Assembly: GCA_018896025.1 (NCBI GenBank)
Contig: JAHIND010000008.1
Location: 434,001 to 498,000, forward strand
DNA length: 64,000 nt
Direction: 5' to 3'
Origin: Pseudomonadota bacterium
GTDB taxonomy: Bacteria; Desulfobacterota; Desulfarculia; Desulfarculales; Desulfarculaceae
In this document: positions 9,154 through 19,205 of the stretch, in pieces
Layout: each line of letters begins with the position of its first letter
How positions within the stretch are numbered: the first letter of the stretch is position 1
Made by a program: the position numbers and the translations under genes
Notes under the pieces: model-generated
Seen by the model: only the letters and a program-made list of their open reading frames with translations
Database searches by the model: none
What the model was told of the DNA's origin: nothing

Positions 9154-10476
9154 ATGGACAAGCCCGTGATTTCCCTGGTGCGTTACGATCAGCCCTTGGA
9201 GCCGGTGCGCCGGGCGGTGGAGCTGTGCGGCGGCCTGGAGCGCATCCCGGCCCACGCCAAGGTCTTCATAAAGCCCAACATCGTCTTCTGGACCAAGGCG
9301 GTCAACTTCCCCAAGTGGGGGGTGATCACCACCAGCCGCCTGATAAACGACGTGGTGACCCTGCTGCGCGAGCATGGGGTGAGCGACATCACCATCGGCG
9401 AGGGCATGGTCCTGGGCCGCGCCAACGACACCGAGACCTCGGCCCACGCCTATGAGACTCTGGGCTACACCAAGCTCAGGGACCGTTACGGGGTAAAGCT
9501 GGTGGACACCTTCCAGCGGCCCTTTAAGGAAGTGGACCTGGGCGACGGGGTTCAGCTCAACTTCAACCAGGACATCCTGGCCAGCGACTTCGTCATCGAC
9601 CTGCCGGTGATGAAGACCCACGCCCAGACCATGGTCAGCCTGGGCATCAAGAACTTAAAAGGCATGATCGACGTGACCTCGCGCAAGCGCTGCCACAACG
9701 CGGACCAGGACAAGGACCTCAACTTCTACATCGCCCGGCTGGCCGACCCCATGCCGCCCCTGCTCACCATCATCGACGGCACCTTCACCTCGGAGTACGG
9801 CCCGGCCTTTGACGGAGTGGTCCACCGCCGCGACCTGCTGGCCGCCTCCTGGGACGTGCTGGCCGCGGACATAGTGGGCTGCAACCTGCTGGGCCACCCG
9901 CCCCAGAGCGTGCCCCACCTGGCCCATGCCGCCAAGAACCGAGGCCGTTCCCTGGAGCTGGACTCGGTGGAGGTGGTCGGCGAGGCGGTGAAGGACCATG
10001 CCCAGTACCACGGCTGGGCCTTTCCCTACACCGAGGATGGGGCCTTGCCGGTGCCCATGGCCAAGCGGGGCATCTCCGGCCTGTCTTACTACAAATACGA
10101 TAACAGCCTATGCACCTATTGCTCGGGCATCAACGGCGCGGTGCTCTCGGCCATCGCCATGAGTTGGCAAGGCGAGCCCTGGGACAACGTGGAGGTCTTG
10201 ACCGGTAAGCGCATGCAGCCCCGGCCCGGCGCCAACAAGACCATCCTCCTGGGCAAGTGCATGTACCAGGCCCACAAGGACAACCAGCAGATCAAGGAGA
10301 TGATCGCGGTGAAGGGCTGCCCGCCCAAGCCTGAGCAGATCATCAAGGCCTTGCACCAGGCGGGCATAATGGCCGATGATCAGTTCTTCGCCAACCTGGA
10401 CCGTATGCCCGGCATGTTCATGAAACGCTACAAGGACAAGCCGGAATACGACCAGGGCCTGTTCACCATCGAGTGA
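9154..10476 (+). CDS. DUF362 domain-containing protein
   Basis: 440 aa; HAKVFIKPNIVFWTKAVNFPKWGVITTSRLINDVVTLLREHGVSDITIGEGM...DLPVMKTHAQTMVSLGIKNLKGMI. Confidence 0.82.
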   Translation: MDKPVISLVRYDQPLEPVRRAVELCGGLERIPAHAKVFIKPNIVFWTKAVNFPKWGVITTSRLINDVVTLLREHGVSDITIGEGMVLGRANDTETSAHAYETLGYTKLRDRYGVKLVDTFQRPFKEVDLGDGVQLNFNQDILASDFVIDLPVMKTHAQTMVSLGIKNLKGMIDVTSRKRCHNADQDKDLNFYIARLADPMPPLLTIIDGTFTSEYGPAFDGVVHRRDLLAASWDVLAADIVGCNLLGHPPQSVPHLAHAAKNRGRSLELDSVEVVGEAVKDHAQYHGWAFPYTEDGALPVPMAKRGISGLSYYKYDNSLCTYCSGINGAVLSAIAMSWQGEPWDNVEVLTGKRMQPRPGANKTILLGKCMYQAHKDNQQIKEMIAVKGCPPKPEQIIKALHQAGIMADDQFFANLDRMPGMFMKRYKDKPEYDQGLFTIE

Positions 10477-10502
10477 GTTCATCCGAAGCGGGAGTTGAGA
10501 AC

Positions 10503-11381
10503 ATGCAGCGCGTATTGGTTGTGGGAGCCGGATTCATGGGGGCGGGCATCGCCCAGGTGTGCGCCCAGGCGGGTCATCAGGTAAGCCTGATGGACGTAAA
10601 GCCCGAAGCCCTGAACAGGGCCATGGAGGGCATGAAGACCTCGGTGGGCAAGCTGGCCTCCAAGGGCCTGATAAACGACAACCCCGGGGCGGTGCTGGCC
10701 CGGGTGACGCCTGTGGACAGCCTGGAGAGCGCGGCGAGCGCCGATTGGGTGCTCGAGGCGGCCCTGGAGATCGAGTCCCTGAAGCTGGAGCTGTTCGCCG
10801 AGCTGGACCGCCTGGCGAAGCCCGGCACCCCCCTGGCCAGCAATACCTCCTCCATACCCATCAGCCGCTTGGCCGCGGCCACCAGCCACCCGGAACGAGT
10901 GCTGGGCTTGCACTTTTTCGGGCCGGTGCCCTTGATGGGCCTGGTGGAGGTGGTCAAGGGAGATAAGACCTCGGACGAAGTTTTCGAGCGGAGCATGGCC
11001 TTTGTCCGCGCCTTGGGCAAGCACCCGGTGCGGGTGGGGCGCGACATCCCCGGCTTTGTCATGAACCGGGTGTTCGCCGCCGCCTTCCGCGAGGCGGTGG
11101 ATTTGGTGGCCAACGGGGTAACTACCCCCGAAGATCTGGACGCGGGCATGCGCCTGGGCTATGGCTGGGCCGCCGGGCCCTTTGAGGTGGTGGACAACGC
11201 TGGCCTGGACACCTTCGTGCTCATCGACCGCTTCTTGCAGTCCATGGGCGAGGCTGACTTGGTGGCCCGCTGCGATCTGGTGGAAAAGATGGCGGAGCAG
11301 GGCCGCCTAGGCCGCAAGGTGGGCAAGGGTTTCTACGACTACACCCCCGAGGGCAAGCGGGTGCTCCGCAAGGAAGAGTAG
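10503..11381 (+). CDS. 3-hydroxyacyl-CoA (3-hydroxybutyryl-CoA) dehydrogenase
   Basis: MQRVLVVGAGFMGAGIAQVCAQAGHQV; NTSSIPISRLAAATSHPERVLGLHFFGPVPLMGLVEVV. Confidence 0.92.
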   Translation: MQRVLVVGAGFMGAGIAQVCAQAGHQVSLMDVKPEALNRAMEGMKTSVGKLASKGLINDNPGAVLARVTPVDSLESAASADWVLEAALEIESLKLELFAELDRLAKPGTPLASNTSSIPISRLAAATSHPERVLGLHFFGPVPLMGLVEVVKGDKTSDEVFERSMAFVRALGKHPVRVGRDIPGFVMNRVFAAAFREAVDLVANGVTTPEDLDAGMRLGYGWAAGPFEVVDNAGLDTFVLIDRFLQSMGEADLVARCDLVEKMAEQGRLGRKVGKGFYDYTPEGKRVLRKEE

Positions 11382-11408
11382 GGGAAGGCTCGCCCCCGCT
11401 AAGCCACT

Positions 11409-12263
11409 TTAGTAAAGGGCCTCTGCGCCGCGCCGGGCGAAAAGCTCGCCGTCGCGCAGGCCCTGCTCATAGCTTTCCCGCACCAGATCAGGGTTGGCCT
11501 TCTCCCACTTGGAGATGGCCAGATCCTTGGAGGGTTGGGCATAGGTGACGCCGGGGTGGTTCCGCAGCTCATGGGCCGGGTAGCGCCGGGTGAGCAGCAC
11601 CAGCACCGGCGTTTCGCCCGGCTCCAGCACCTCCAGTGGGGCGTTGTCCAAGATGCCGCCATCCACCACCTTGCAGCCGTTCCAACTGCACCAGGGCACC
11701 ATGGGCGGCAGGCAGGATGAGGCCACCACCAAATCCACCAGTTCCCGCACCGTGGCGCACTGGGAGGCGTGACCCACCACCGGCTGGAAGCCCAGTTTGC
11801 GGGCGTAGCGGTGGTGCACCGGATCGCCCATGCTCTTGTCCAGGCTGTAACCCAGATAGCCCAGCCCCACCCCCAGGGCCGACTTGGCCCAGGCCGGTGG
11901 GCGGCTCATGAAGATGCGCAGGTCCGGGCCCTGCTTGAGGCGCTGGAAGGGCTCGCCCTCCAGCACCGATTCCAGGGCTTCGCGGTACACCCTCAGGCCG
12001 GTGGGGTCGGGCAAGAATGGGTTGCGTCCGGGAGGGTCGTACTTGGCCCGGCGGGCGTGGGCGGCCTGGTAATATTTTATGGCCGCTTCAATCTCGCCGG
12101 AGAAGATATGGCAGGCGGTGCTGGCTCCCGCGCTCACCGCCACCACCGCACTGGGGGTCAGGTGCATGGCCGGGCCGGCGGTTTGCCAAAAACCGGCCTG
12201 CCAAAAACAGCGCGACCCGCCGCCCGCGAATACCACCCCATTATATGAATTGCGTTCAGACAT
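11409..12263 (-). CDS. patatin-like phospholipase family protein
   Basis: MSERNSYNGVVFAGGGSRCFWQAGFW (GGGxR-like), AVSAGAS (GxSxG variant), DGGILDNAPLEVL (DGG). Confidence 0.8.
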   Translation of the reverse strand: MSERNSYNGVVFAGGGSRCFWQAGFWQTAGPAMHLTPSAVVAVSAGASTACHIFSGEIEAAIKYYQAAHARRAKYDPPGRNPFLPDPTGLRVYREALESVLEGEPFQRLKQGPDLRIFMSRPPAWAKSALGVGLGYLGYSLDKSMGDPVHHRYARKLGFQPVVGHASQCATVRELVDLVVASSCLPPMVPWCSWNGCKVVDGGILDNAPLEVLEPGETPVLVLLTRRYPAHELRNHPGVTYAQPSKDLAISKWEKANPDLVRESYEQGLRDGELFARRGAEALY

Positions 12264-12366
12264 GATGCCCGGATTACCCCCATGGGTGCTAGGTAAACCT
12301 TTCCACCCCATTACTCATTATTATGACTATTTCAGGGCGGAGGCAAATCCCAAAAGCAAAAAAAAG

Positions 12367-12397
12367 GCCCGCCCCGATACAAAAAATCGGGGCGGGC
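12367..12397 (-). terminator. rho-independent terminator downstream of the thiolase gene
   Basis: Perfect 12-bp stem GCCCGCCCCGAT / ATCGGGGCGGGC followed on the minus strand by a T-tract (TTTTTTTGCTTTTGG). Confidence 0.85.
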
Positions 12398-12417
12398 TCT
12401 GTACCAGTTTGGTGCGT

Positions 12418-13620
12418 CTAGGCTTCGCGCTCGATGATGGTGGCCACGCCTTGGCCGCCGCCCACGCAGGCGTTGGCGCAACCCCAGCGGGCGCCCTTGG
12501 CCTCCAGGATGCGGGCCAGGGTGCCGATGAGCCGGTTGCCCGTGGCTCCCAGGGGATGGCCGATGGCCAGGCCGCCGCCCATCACGTTGACCCGCTCGGG
12601 GTCGAGCCCCAATTCCTTGATGCAATTCAGGGCCACGATGGCGAAGGCCTCGTTGATCTCCCAGTAGTCGATGTCGCCCGGCGACATGCCCAGCTTCTCC
12701 AGGGCCTTGAGGCTGGCGGGCACCGGGCCCTGGCCCATGATGGTGGGGTCCACCCCGGCGAAGCCGATGGAGCGGATGGTGGCCAGGGGTTTGATGCCCT
12801 TGGCCAGGGCCTTTTCCTTGGACATGAGCATGATGCCCGTGCCCGCCGCGTTCAGGGGCGAGCTGACCCCGGCGGTGATGACGCCGTCCTTTTTGAAGGC
12901 GGGCTTCAGGGAGGCCAGGCCTTCCAGGGTGGTGTCGCCGCGCACCGCCTGGTCCGTTGTCACGCTCATCACCGTGCCGTCGGCCTGGGGCGCCTCGATG
13001 GGCAGTATTTCGCCGTCAAAGAAGCCGTCGGCCTGGGCCTGGGCCGCCCTGTGATGGGAGCGCACCGCCCACTTGTCCATCTCTTCCTTGGTGCAGCCGG
13101 ACTGAGCAAAGAGCTTTTCCGCGGTGAGGCCCATGTTCATGGCGCTCATCATGTCCCAGTGGCGGTACTCGGGATTCAGGAAGAGGCCCAGGTTGGGCGC
13201 GGCCAGGCCCCGGTCCTTGGTGGTGCCGCCCATGGGCACCCTGGTCATGTGCTCCATGCCGCCCACCATGACCACGTCGGCGAATCCCTGGGCGATTTCC
13301 ATGAAGCCGATGTGCACTCCGGCCATGGCCGAGCCGCACTGCTGGTCCACGAACTTGGCCGCGATGGTCTCGGGTAGGTTGGCTAGGAAGATGGGAGTGC
13401 GGCCGCCGTAGGTCCACTGTTCGCCCACCCCGGTGGCCGAGCCCACGATAAAGTCGTCCACCTCCTTGGCCTCCACCCCGGAGCGTTTTATCAGCTCGGG
13501 CAGCACCTGGGCCAGCAACTCGTCCGCCCTCAGGGCGTGGAACCAGTCTCGGCCGGGATCATTGGGGCGGCAGCGGGATTGGGCCGTGCGTAGGTAACCG
13601 GCGATCACCACCTCTTGCAT
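12418..13620 (-). CDS. acetyl-CoA acyltransferase (thiolase)
   Basis: 400 aa; VDQQCGSAMAGVH (active Cys), NEAFAIVALN, GGGLAIGHPLGATGNR, CVGGGQG. Confidence 0.93.
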   Translation of the reverse strand: MQEVVIAGYLRTAQSRCRPNDPGRDWFHALRADELLAQVLPELIKRSGVEAKEVDDFIVGSATGVGEQWTYGGRTPIFLANLPETIAAKFVDQQCGSAMAGVHIGFMEIAQGFADVVMVGGMEHMTRVPMGGTTKDRGLAAPNLGLFLNPEYRHWDMMSAMNMGLTAEKLFAQSGCTKEEMDKWAVRSHHRAAQAQADGFFDGEILPIEAPQADGTVMSVTTDQAVRGDTTLEGLASLKPAFKKDGVITAGVSSPLNAAGTGIMLMSKEKALAKGIKPLATIRSIGFAGVDPTIMGQGPVPASLKALEKLGMSPGDIDYWEINEAFAIVALNCIKELGLDPERVNVMGGGLAIGHPLGATGNRLIGTLARILEAKGARWGCANACVGGGQGVATIIEREA

Positions 13621-13631
13621 TGCTACTCTCC

Positions 13632-15761
13632 TTAGTCCTGGTAAAAGGTTTGGCCCTGGGCGGCCATTTTCTTTATAAGTTCGGCCGGGGCAAAGCGCGC
13701 CCCGTAGCGGCCTTCCAGTTCAGTGAGCTTGGCCAGCACCTTGTCCAGCCCCCATTTGTCGGCATAGCGGAAGATGCCGCCCCGGTAGGGCGGGAAGCCG
13801 GTGCCGTAGATCATGGCCAGGTCCATGTCCGCCGGTCGGTCGCAGATGCCTTCTTGCATCATCAGGGCCGCCTCGTTGATGCCGTTGGCCAGCATCACGT
13901 CGATGATCTCTTGCTTGCTCATCTCGCGGGGGGCCACCTGATGCTCTTTGAGATAGTCGGCCAGCACCTGGGCCACCCGTGGGTTGGGAACCGGCTTGGG
14001 GCCGCTGTAGTCAAAGTAGCCCCGCCCGGTCTTGCGGCCGTAATCGCCCAGGGCGTAGATGGCCTCGGTCAGCGGATGGATCTTGTAGCGGTCGCCCAGG
14101 CGGCGGGCGAAGGTCTGGTTCACGTGGTAGTTGATGTCGATGCCGGTGAGGTCGGACAGGGTGGCCGGCCCCATGGGCATGCCGTAGTCCATGAGCGCCT
14201 GCTCGATCTCCACCGGGCTCACGCCGTCGGACATGAGGAACACCGAGCCACCCATGAGCCCGCCCAACTGGCGCGACACGTAGAAGCCGGGGCCGTCGTT
14301 TACCACCACCGGGACCTTCTTGATGGTGCGGCCAAAGGCCACGCTGGTGGCCAGGGTCTGGTCGGATGTCTGCTGGGCGCAGATGATCTCCAGAAGAGGC
14401 ATGCGCTCGGCCGGGTTGAAGAAGTGCAGCCCGATCATGCGGCCGGGGTCGGTGAGCACCGTGGCCATCTCGGTGATGGGCAGAGCCGAGGTGTTGGTGG
14501 CGAAGATCACGTCCGGGCGGCAGATGCCTTCCAGCTTTTTCCAGATGTCCTGCTTCACCTCCATGTTTTCCAAGACCGCCTCGATCACCAGATCCACCCC
14601 GGCCATGTCGGCCAGGTCGGTGGTGGTCTTGAGCTTTTCGGCAATCAGGGCCTCGAGCTGCTCGGGCTTTAGCTTCTTTATCTTGATCTTGTAGGCAAAG
14701 GTCTTTTTGATGGCCTCCACCGCCTTGGCCAGGGCCTGGTCGTTCACCTCCCACAGCACCGCTTCCAGGCCGCTGGAGAGCAGCAGGTGCACGATGCTCG
14801 ATCCCATGACCCCGCCGCCCAGCATGCCCACCTTTTGGGGCTTGGCCGGAGTGAGGCCCTTGATGCGGGGCAGGCGCCCGGCGGAGCGCTCGTTCAAGAA
14901 GATGCCGATGAGGTTCTTGGCCACGTCGGACACCAGACAGTCGCCGAACAGATCGGCCTCGCGGGTGATGTCCGCCTCGAAGTCGGTGGACAGTCCCTTT
15001 TCCACCGCCTCGATGATCTTGAAGGGGGCGATGTAGCCCTTGGCCTTGGGCGCGGTCTGGGCCTTGATGAAATTGATGAGGTGGGTCTTTTCGCTGGCGC
15101 TGGGCAGGCGGTCGAAGCGGCGGCTGGCCCGGCGGCTCTGGTGGCTCAGCAAGCCCTTCTGGAAATTGCCCGCCGCGGCGAGCGCAGCTTGGCGCAGCTG
15201 ATCCAAAGGTACTTCTGCGTCCACCAGGCCCAGGGACCAGGCCTTTTGGGCCTTGATGAACTTGCCGGTGAGCATGAGGTCCAAGGCGTCGGGCAGGCCG
15301 ATGACCCGGGGCATGCGCTGGGTGCCCGCGCTGCCGGGCAGCAGGCCCAGCTTCACCTCGGGCAGGCCCAGGCTCACCCCCTTGGCGGCGATGCGGTAGT
15401 GGCAGGCCAGGGCAATCTCCATGCCCCCGCCCAGGCAGTTGCCGTTGATGGCCGCGATGATGGGCTTGGGAGAGGCCTCCAGGGCGTTCAACCAGCGGTG
15501 CACGTCCATGAGCTTGGCCACGAAGGGGGCCTTTTCCTTTACTGTGAGGAGCTGGGTGACGTCGGCCCCGGCCACGAAATTCTTGCCCGTGCCGGTGAGG
15601 ATTATCACCTTCACCTCGGGGTCTTCCACCGCCTCCAAGGTGGCCTGCTTCAGCTCCAGGATGAAGTGCTCGGACATCTGGTTGACCGGGGGATTGTCCA
15701 TCTGCAGGATGGCCACCCCGTCGATCAGTTCCACCTTGACCGTCTGGTACTGCGTGTTCAT
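13632..15761 (-). CDS. bifunctional enoyl-CoA hydratase/3-hydroxyacyl-CoA dehydrogenase (FadB/FadJ type)
   Basis: MNTQYQTVKVELIDGVAILQMDNPPVNQ; crotonase NGNCLGGGMEIALACHYRIA then KVGMLGGGVMGSSIVHLLLSSG HAD domain. ORF extends upstream to 15971 but ATG at 15761 is favoured. Confidence 0.92.
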   Translation of the reverse strand: MNTQYQTVKVELIDGVAILQMDNPPVNQMSEHFILELKQATLEAVEDPEVKVIILTGTGKNFVAGADVTQLLTVKEKAPFVAKLMDVHRWLNALEASPKPIIAAINGNCLGGGMEIALACHYRIAAKGVSLGLPEVKLGLLPGSAGTQRMPRVIGLPDALDLMLTGKFIKAQKAWSLGLVDAEVPLDQLRQAALAAAGNFQKGLLSHQSRRASRRFDRLPSASEKTHLINFIKAQTAPKAKGYIAPFKIIEAVEKGLSTDFEADITREADLFGDCLVSDVAKNLIGIFLNERSAGRLPRIKGLTPAKPQKVGMLGGGVMGSSIVHLLLSSGLEAVLWEVNDQALAKAVEAIKKTFAYKIKIKKLKPEQLEALIAEKLKTTTDLADMAGVDLVIEAVLENMEVKQDIWKKLEGICRPDVIFATNTSALPITEMATVLTDPGRMIGLHFFNPAERMPLLEIICAQQTSDQTLATSVAFGRTIKKVPVVVNDGPGFYVSRQLGGLMGGSVFLMSDGVSPVEIEQALMDYGMPMGPATLSDLTGIDINYHVNQTFARRLGDRYKIHPLTEAIYALGDYGRKTGRGYFDYSGPKPVPNPRVAQVLADYLKEHQVAPREMSKQEIIDVMLANGINEAALMMQEGICDRPADMDLAMIYGTGFPPYRGGIFRYADKWGLDKVLAKLTELEGRYGARFAPAELIKKMAAQGQTFYQD

Positions 15762-15933
15762 TTCCCTCTCCCTAGACCAAAAAGGGGTTGCCGCCGCCGT
15801 CCCGGCGCCGATTGACCCGGCGGCGGCGGGATATCCCGCCCACGCCTTGGCCCATGCGGACCGTGGCACCGTGGGCCTCGCCCCTGAATTAAGCTTCGTC
15901 CCAGTGGTTAAGACCGTTATTATGTTGACAAAT

Positions 15934-15946
15934 AACGTATTGCGTT
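15934..15946. promoter_or_regulatory. candidate AACGYAnTRCGTT operator upstream of the fadJ-thiolase operon
   Basis: AACGTATTGCGTT; matches the palindrome family described in findings. Confidence 0.5.
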
Positions 15947-16082
15947 GCTCTGCACTAAACTTGCAACACATAGATTATACAAACAAAGCCATGATCTAAT
16001 GCAAGCAAAAAATGAACAATGGTTCGGAAAAATCAGGATGCGAAGGCGAAGGCCTCGGCGGCGGGGCGCTCAGGGCTTGGGA

Positions 16083-16772
16083 TCAGCTTCTAGGCTTTTC
16101 TTGCAGGTATTCCCGCGCGTACTTGCGGTAGAGGTGGTAGCACAGCACGCCCATGATCTCGTGGCCCCTGAGGGCCAGCTCTTCCCGCTCGGCCGGTTTC
16201 ATGTCCACCGTGGCCCGGCGGAAATCTTCGATAAGGTCCTTGGCCACGTTCTTGAAAGTGCCGGCCAGCATGGGCAGGGTCACCTCGGGCTTGAATTTGT
16301 TGGCCCGGTTGATGCCCAGTTTGGCCATGTTGACCATGACCTTGGCTACGATGATGTCGTCTTGGGAATAGACGTTTTCGCCGTTTTCGACCTTGGGGCT
16401 GATGAGTTGCCATTGTTTGAGAACGGGCAGCCAGCGCGCGGCCAGGCTGGTGGCTTTGAGGAAGGCTTCGTCCCCCACCGCCCCGGTTCCCAGGTAGTGC
16501 TCCATGGGGCGGAAGTATTCGGTGCGCAGCTTGAGCATGGCCATTTTGCTGGCGCTGCGGTTTTCCCACATGATTTTCTTGATGGTGGGCAGGGGCAGGA
16601 AGAAGTCGTTTTGCAGCTCCTTGATGAGCCGGATGCGTTCCACGTAGCTTTCATCGTAGTCAGCGGAGTTGGAGCCCAACTTGCGGGGCTTGGGCAGCAG
16701 GCCGGACCTTATATAATAATGGATGGTCTGTTTGGGCACGTCGGTGCGCCTGGCCAATTCGCTTATTTTCAT
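16083..16772 (-). CDS. MerR-family transcriptional regulator
   Basis: MKISELARRTDVPKQTIHYYIRSGLLPKPRK. Confidence 0.9.
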   Translation of the reverse strand: MKISELARRTDVPKQTIHYYIRSGLLPKPRKLGSNSADYDESYVERIRLIKELQNDFFLPLPTIKKIMWENRSASKMAMLKLRTEYFRPMEHYLGTGAVGDEAFLKATSLAARWLPVLKQWQLISPKVENGENVYSQDDIIVAKVMVNMAKLGINRANKFKPEVTLPMLAGTFKNVAKDLIEDFRRATVDMKPAEREELALRGHEIMGVLCYHLYRKYAREYLQEKPRS

Positions 16773-17788
16773 CGCAACCCTGCCTCCCCCCGGTTTGTTG
16801 CAAATCCTAATTTAATCTGGGTGCGGATGAACCATATTCATGTCGGATACTTTTTTACACCACCCAGTGGGAAAACCCAAATCATCTGATTGGTGCCGGG
16901 CTAAAATTTAGGTGCGCCGACCCCGAGGCTGCATCGCTTGGCCCCGAAACCCCGCCGGCCGCTCACCAAGAGGCGCGAGCCTTATAAGGCCCTCAACCTA
17001 CTCCGCCGCCTTACTTGCCACGATGCAACAACGTATCGCATGGTCTCATAACACGATTAAATTGACAAGATATCTCTCAGTTAATACTAAATTAAATAAT
17101 ATGTACGAATAGCTTGACTAAACGTTGAGCGCGAATATACAGTATACGCCGAGAAAGCGAATTGGCAGCCCTGTAGAGTCGGCTCGGCCGGTGGGGCGCT
17201 TCAAATTGGAAGAGCCATCTTTTGGGGCCGGGGGCCGAGAGCCCGGCTCAGAGCCGGACCGGGGCCATGGCGCGCCCCAAAACAACAGGGTTGCTTTCCT
17301 GGGGTGAAAACAGGACGGGTTTTATGCCAAAATGGCTTGGACCACATTCAACAGCCCGCATCCTTACATCATTTGCATCAGCACAAAACCACCCATCGCT
17401 CCTCGTGGGGCCGTGGCTCGAACCCAGCCAACCATCATCAAGGCATTGAACGGCCGATGCAGAACCGGCCGCTAATGTATCGAATGTTTTAGGTCTGACG
17501 CGCCGTACGGCAGGCGCCCACGGCCAGGCGGATATTGAATCTGTTTCGGTGAATATCTGCGCCTCATCCAGCACGACACCTTGAACCGCAGACAGCTTGA
17601 TCAATCAGCTTCCTATTGGACGATCCCGCTGGGGCGCGGCGCCGGCATCGGCGCAAGGCTCCGGTTGAGCAAGGGCGGCGGGCCCGTGGCTGCCGCCCAG
17701 CCAAGGAGACCCGGCCACGGCTCGCTTCCGGCAGGTTCCCTGCCCAGGCAAGCGGTCTGGCCCAACAGTCAAAAGGGAGGGAAGTATC

Positions 17789-19072
17789 ATGCAATTTTTG
17801 GGGAGAGTCGGGACAGTGCTGTTGGGGCTGTCTTTGGTCCTGGCCATGTGCCTGCCGGTAGGCGCCGTGGAGCCCATCAAGATCGGGGTGCTGGGTCCCA
17901 TGTCCTTCACCCAGGGCGAGGGGCACTGGAACGGGGCCACCATGGCGGCCGACGAAATCAACGGTGCCGGTGGGGTGAAGGTGGCCGGTGTAATGCGGCC
18001 CATCAAGCTCATCAAGGTGGACACCAACGAGTTTTTGAGCATACCCGACGCCACCAACGCGGTGGAAATGGCGGTGAGCCGCTATAAAGTGGACTTTTTG
18101 GTGGGCGGCTTCCGCACCGAGGCGGTGCAGGTGATGCAGGACATCGCCATGGACGCCAAGAAGATATTCATCGGTTGCGGCGCGGCCCACCCGGAGCTGT
18201 GCACCCGGGTCACCAAGGACTACGACCGCTATAAGTATTGGTTCCGTCTGACCCCCATCAACTCCAAGTATCTGGGCAAGGTGGACTTCATCCTGCTGGG
18301 CACCGCCGCGGCCATCATGAAGAAGACCTTGGGCATCAAGAAGATCAAGGTGGCGGTGGTGGCCGAAAAGGCCGCCTGGGCCGATCCCATCGTCAACATC
18401 TCCCAGAAGCTGCTTCCGGCCAAGATGGGCATGGAAGTGGTGGGCGTGTGGCGTCCCTCTCCGGTGGCCAAGGACTGCACCGCCGAGTTGGCGGCGATCC
18501 AGCGCGCTGGGGCCCACATCGTATTCACCACCTTCTCCTCCTCGGTGGGTCTCACCTTCGCCAAGCAGATGGGCGAGCTCAAGGTGCCCGCCGCGGCGGT
18601 GGGCATCAATGTGGAGTCCCAGAAGTCCGGCTTCTGGGAGGCGACCGGCGGCAAGGGCAACTACACCGAGACCATTAACACCTACGCCAGGGTGGCCATC
18701 ACCCCCAAGACCATTCCCTTCTACGACAAGTACGTGAAGCTCTTCAACCAAGCGCCCAACTACACCGCCGGCACCTATGACGCCCTGTACATCCTCAAGG
18801 AAGCGGTGGAGAAGGCCGGCAGCGTCGAATCCGACAAGGTCCTGCCCTTCGTGGAAAAGACCGATAATGTCGGCACGGCGGGACGCGTTGTTTTTGACAA
18901 GTCCCACGATGTGACTTGGGGCCCGGGTTACGTGACCGCTCTGGGCACCCAGTGGCAGGACGGCAAAATCCAGTGCGTGTGGCCCTATCACTGGGAGAAG
19001 GTGTTCTACGAGGGCACCGTGCCCTTCAAGCTGGCCCCCTGGATCGTGGATTACTGGAAGAACAAAAAGTAA
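17789..19072 (+). CDS. ABC transporter substrate-binding protein (Liv/urea type)
   Basis: 427 aa; signal peptide, EPIKIGVLGPMSFTQGEGHWNGATMAADEINGAGGV. Confidence 0.92.
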   Translation: MQFLGRVGTVLLGLSLVLAMCLPVGAVEPIKIGVLGPMSFTQGEGHWNGATMAADEINGAGGVKVAGVMRPIKLIKVDTNEFLSIPDATNAVEMAVSRYKVDFLVGGFRTEAVQVMQDIAMDAKKIFIGCGAAHPELCTRVTKDYDRYKYWFRLTPINSKYLGKVDFILLGTAAAIMKKTLGIKKIKVAVVAEKAAWADPIVNISQKLLPAKMGMEVVGVWRPSPVAKDCTAELAAIQRAGAHIVFTTFSSSVGLTFAKQMGELKVPAAAVGINVESQKSGFWEATGGKGNYTETINTYARVAITPKTIPFYDKYVKLFNQAPNYTAGTYDALYILKEAVEKAGSVESDKVLPFVEKTDNVGTAGRVVFDKSHDVTWGPGYVTALGTQWQDGKIQCVWPYHWEKVFYEGTVPFKLAPWIVDYWKNKK

Positions 19073-19087
19073 GCGAATGTCCCTTAA

Positions 19088-19116
19088 GTCCCTCCGGGCC
19101 TGGCGCCCGGAGGGAC
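19088..19116 (+). promoter_or_regulatory. strong hairpin between SBP and permease genes
   Basis: GTCCCTCCGGGC-ctggc-GCCCGGAGGGAC, perfect 12-bp stem, no T-run, 16 nt after SBP stop. Confidence 0.8.
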
Positions 19117-19205
19117 CCATGGGCGTGACCAGCCAATCCTAGGCGTGGGGCCTTGGGCCGCGCCTACCATCTGGGCTTACCGTCACTGGTCCGCGAGGTG
19201 GACGC

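Noticed and set aside
8056-9621. 521-aa minus-strand ORF
   Set aside because: Shadow of the APH kinase and DUF362 genes.
17408-17425. tRNA T-arm-like string (GGGTTCGAGCCAC on the minus strand)
   Set aside because: Flanks do not pair as a T-stem and no cloverleaf could be built.
17248-17604. 118-aa minus-strand ORF in the intergenic region
   Set aside because: No recognisable motif, no clear ribosome site, and overlaps other open frames; not supportable as a gene.
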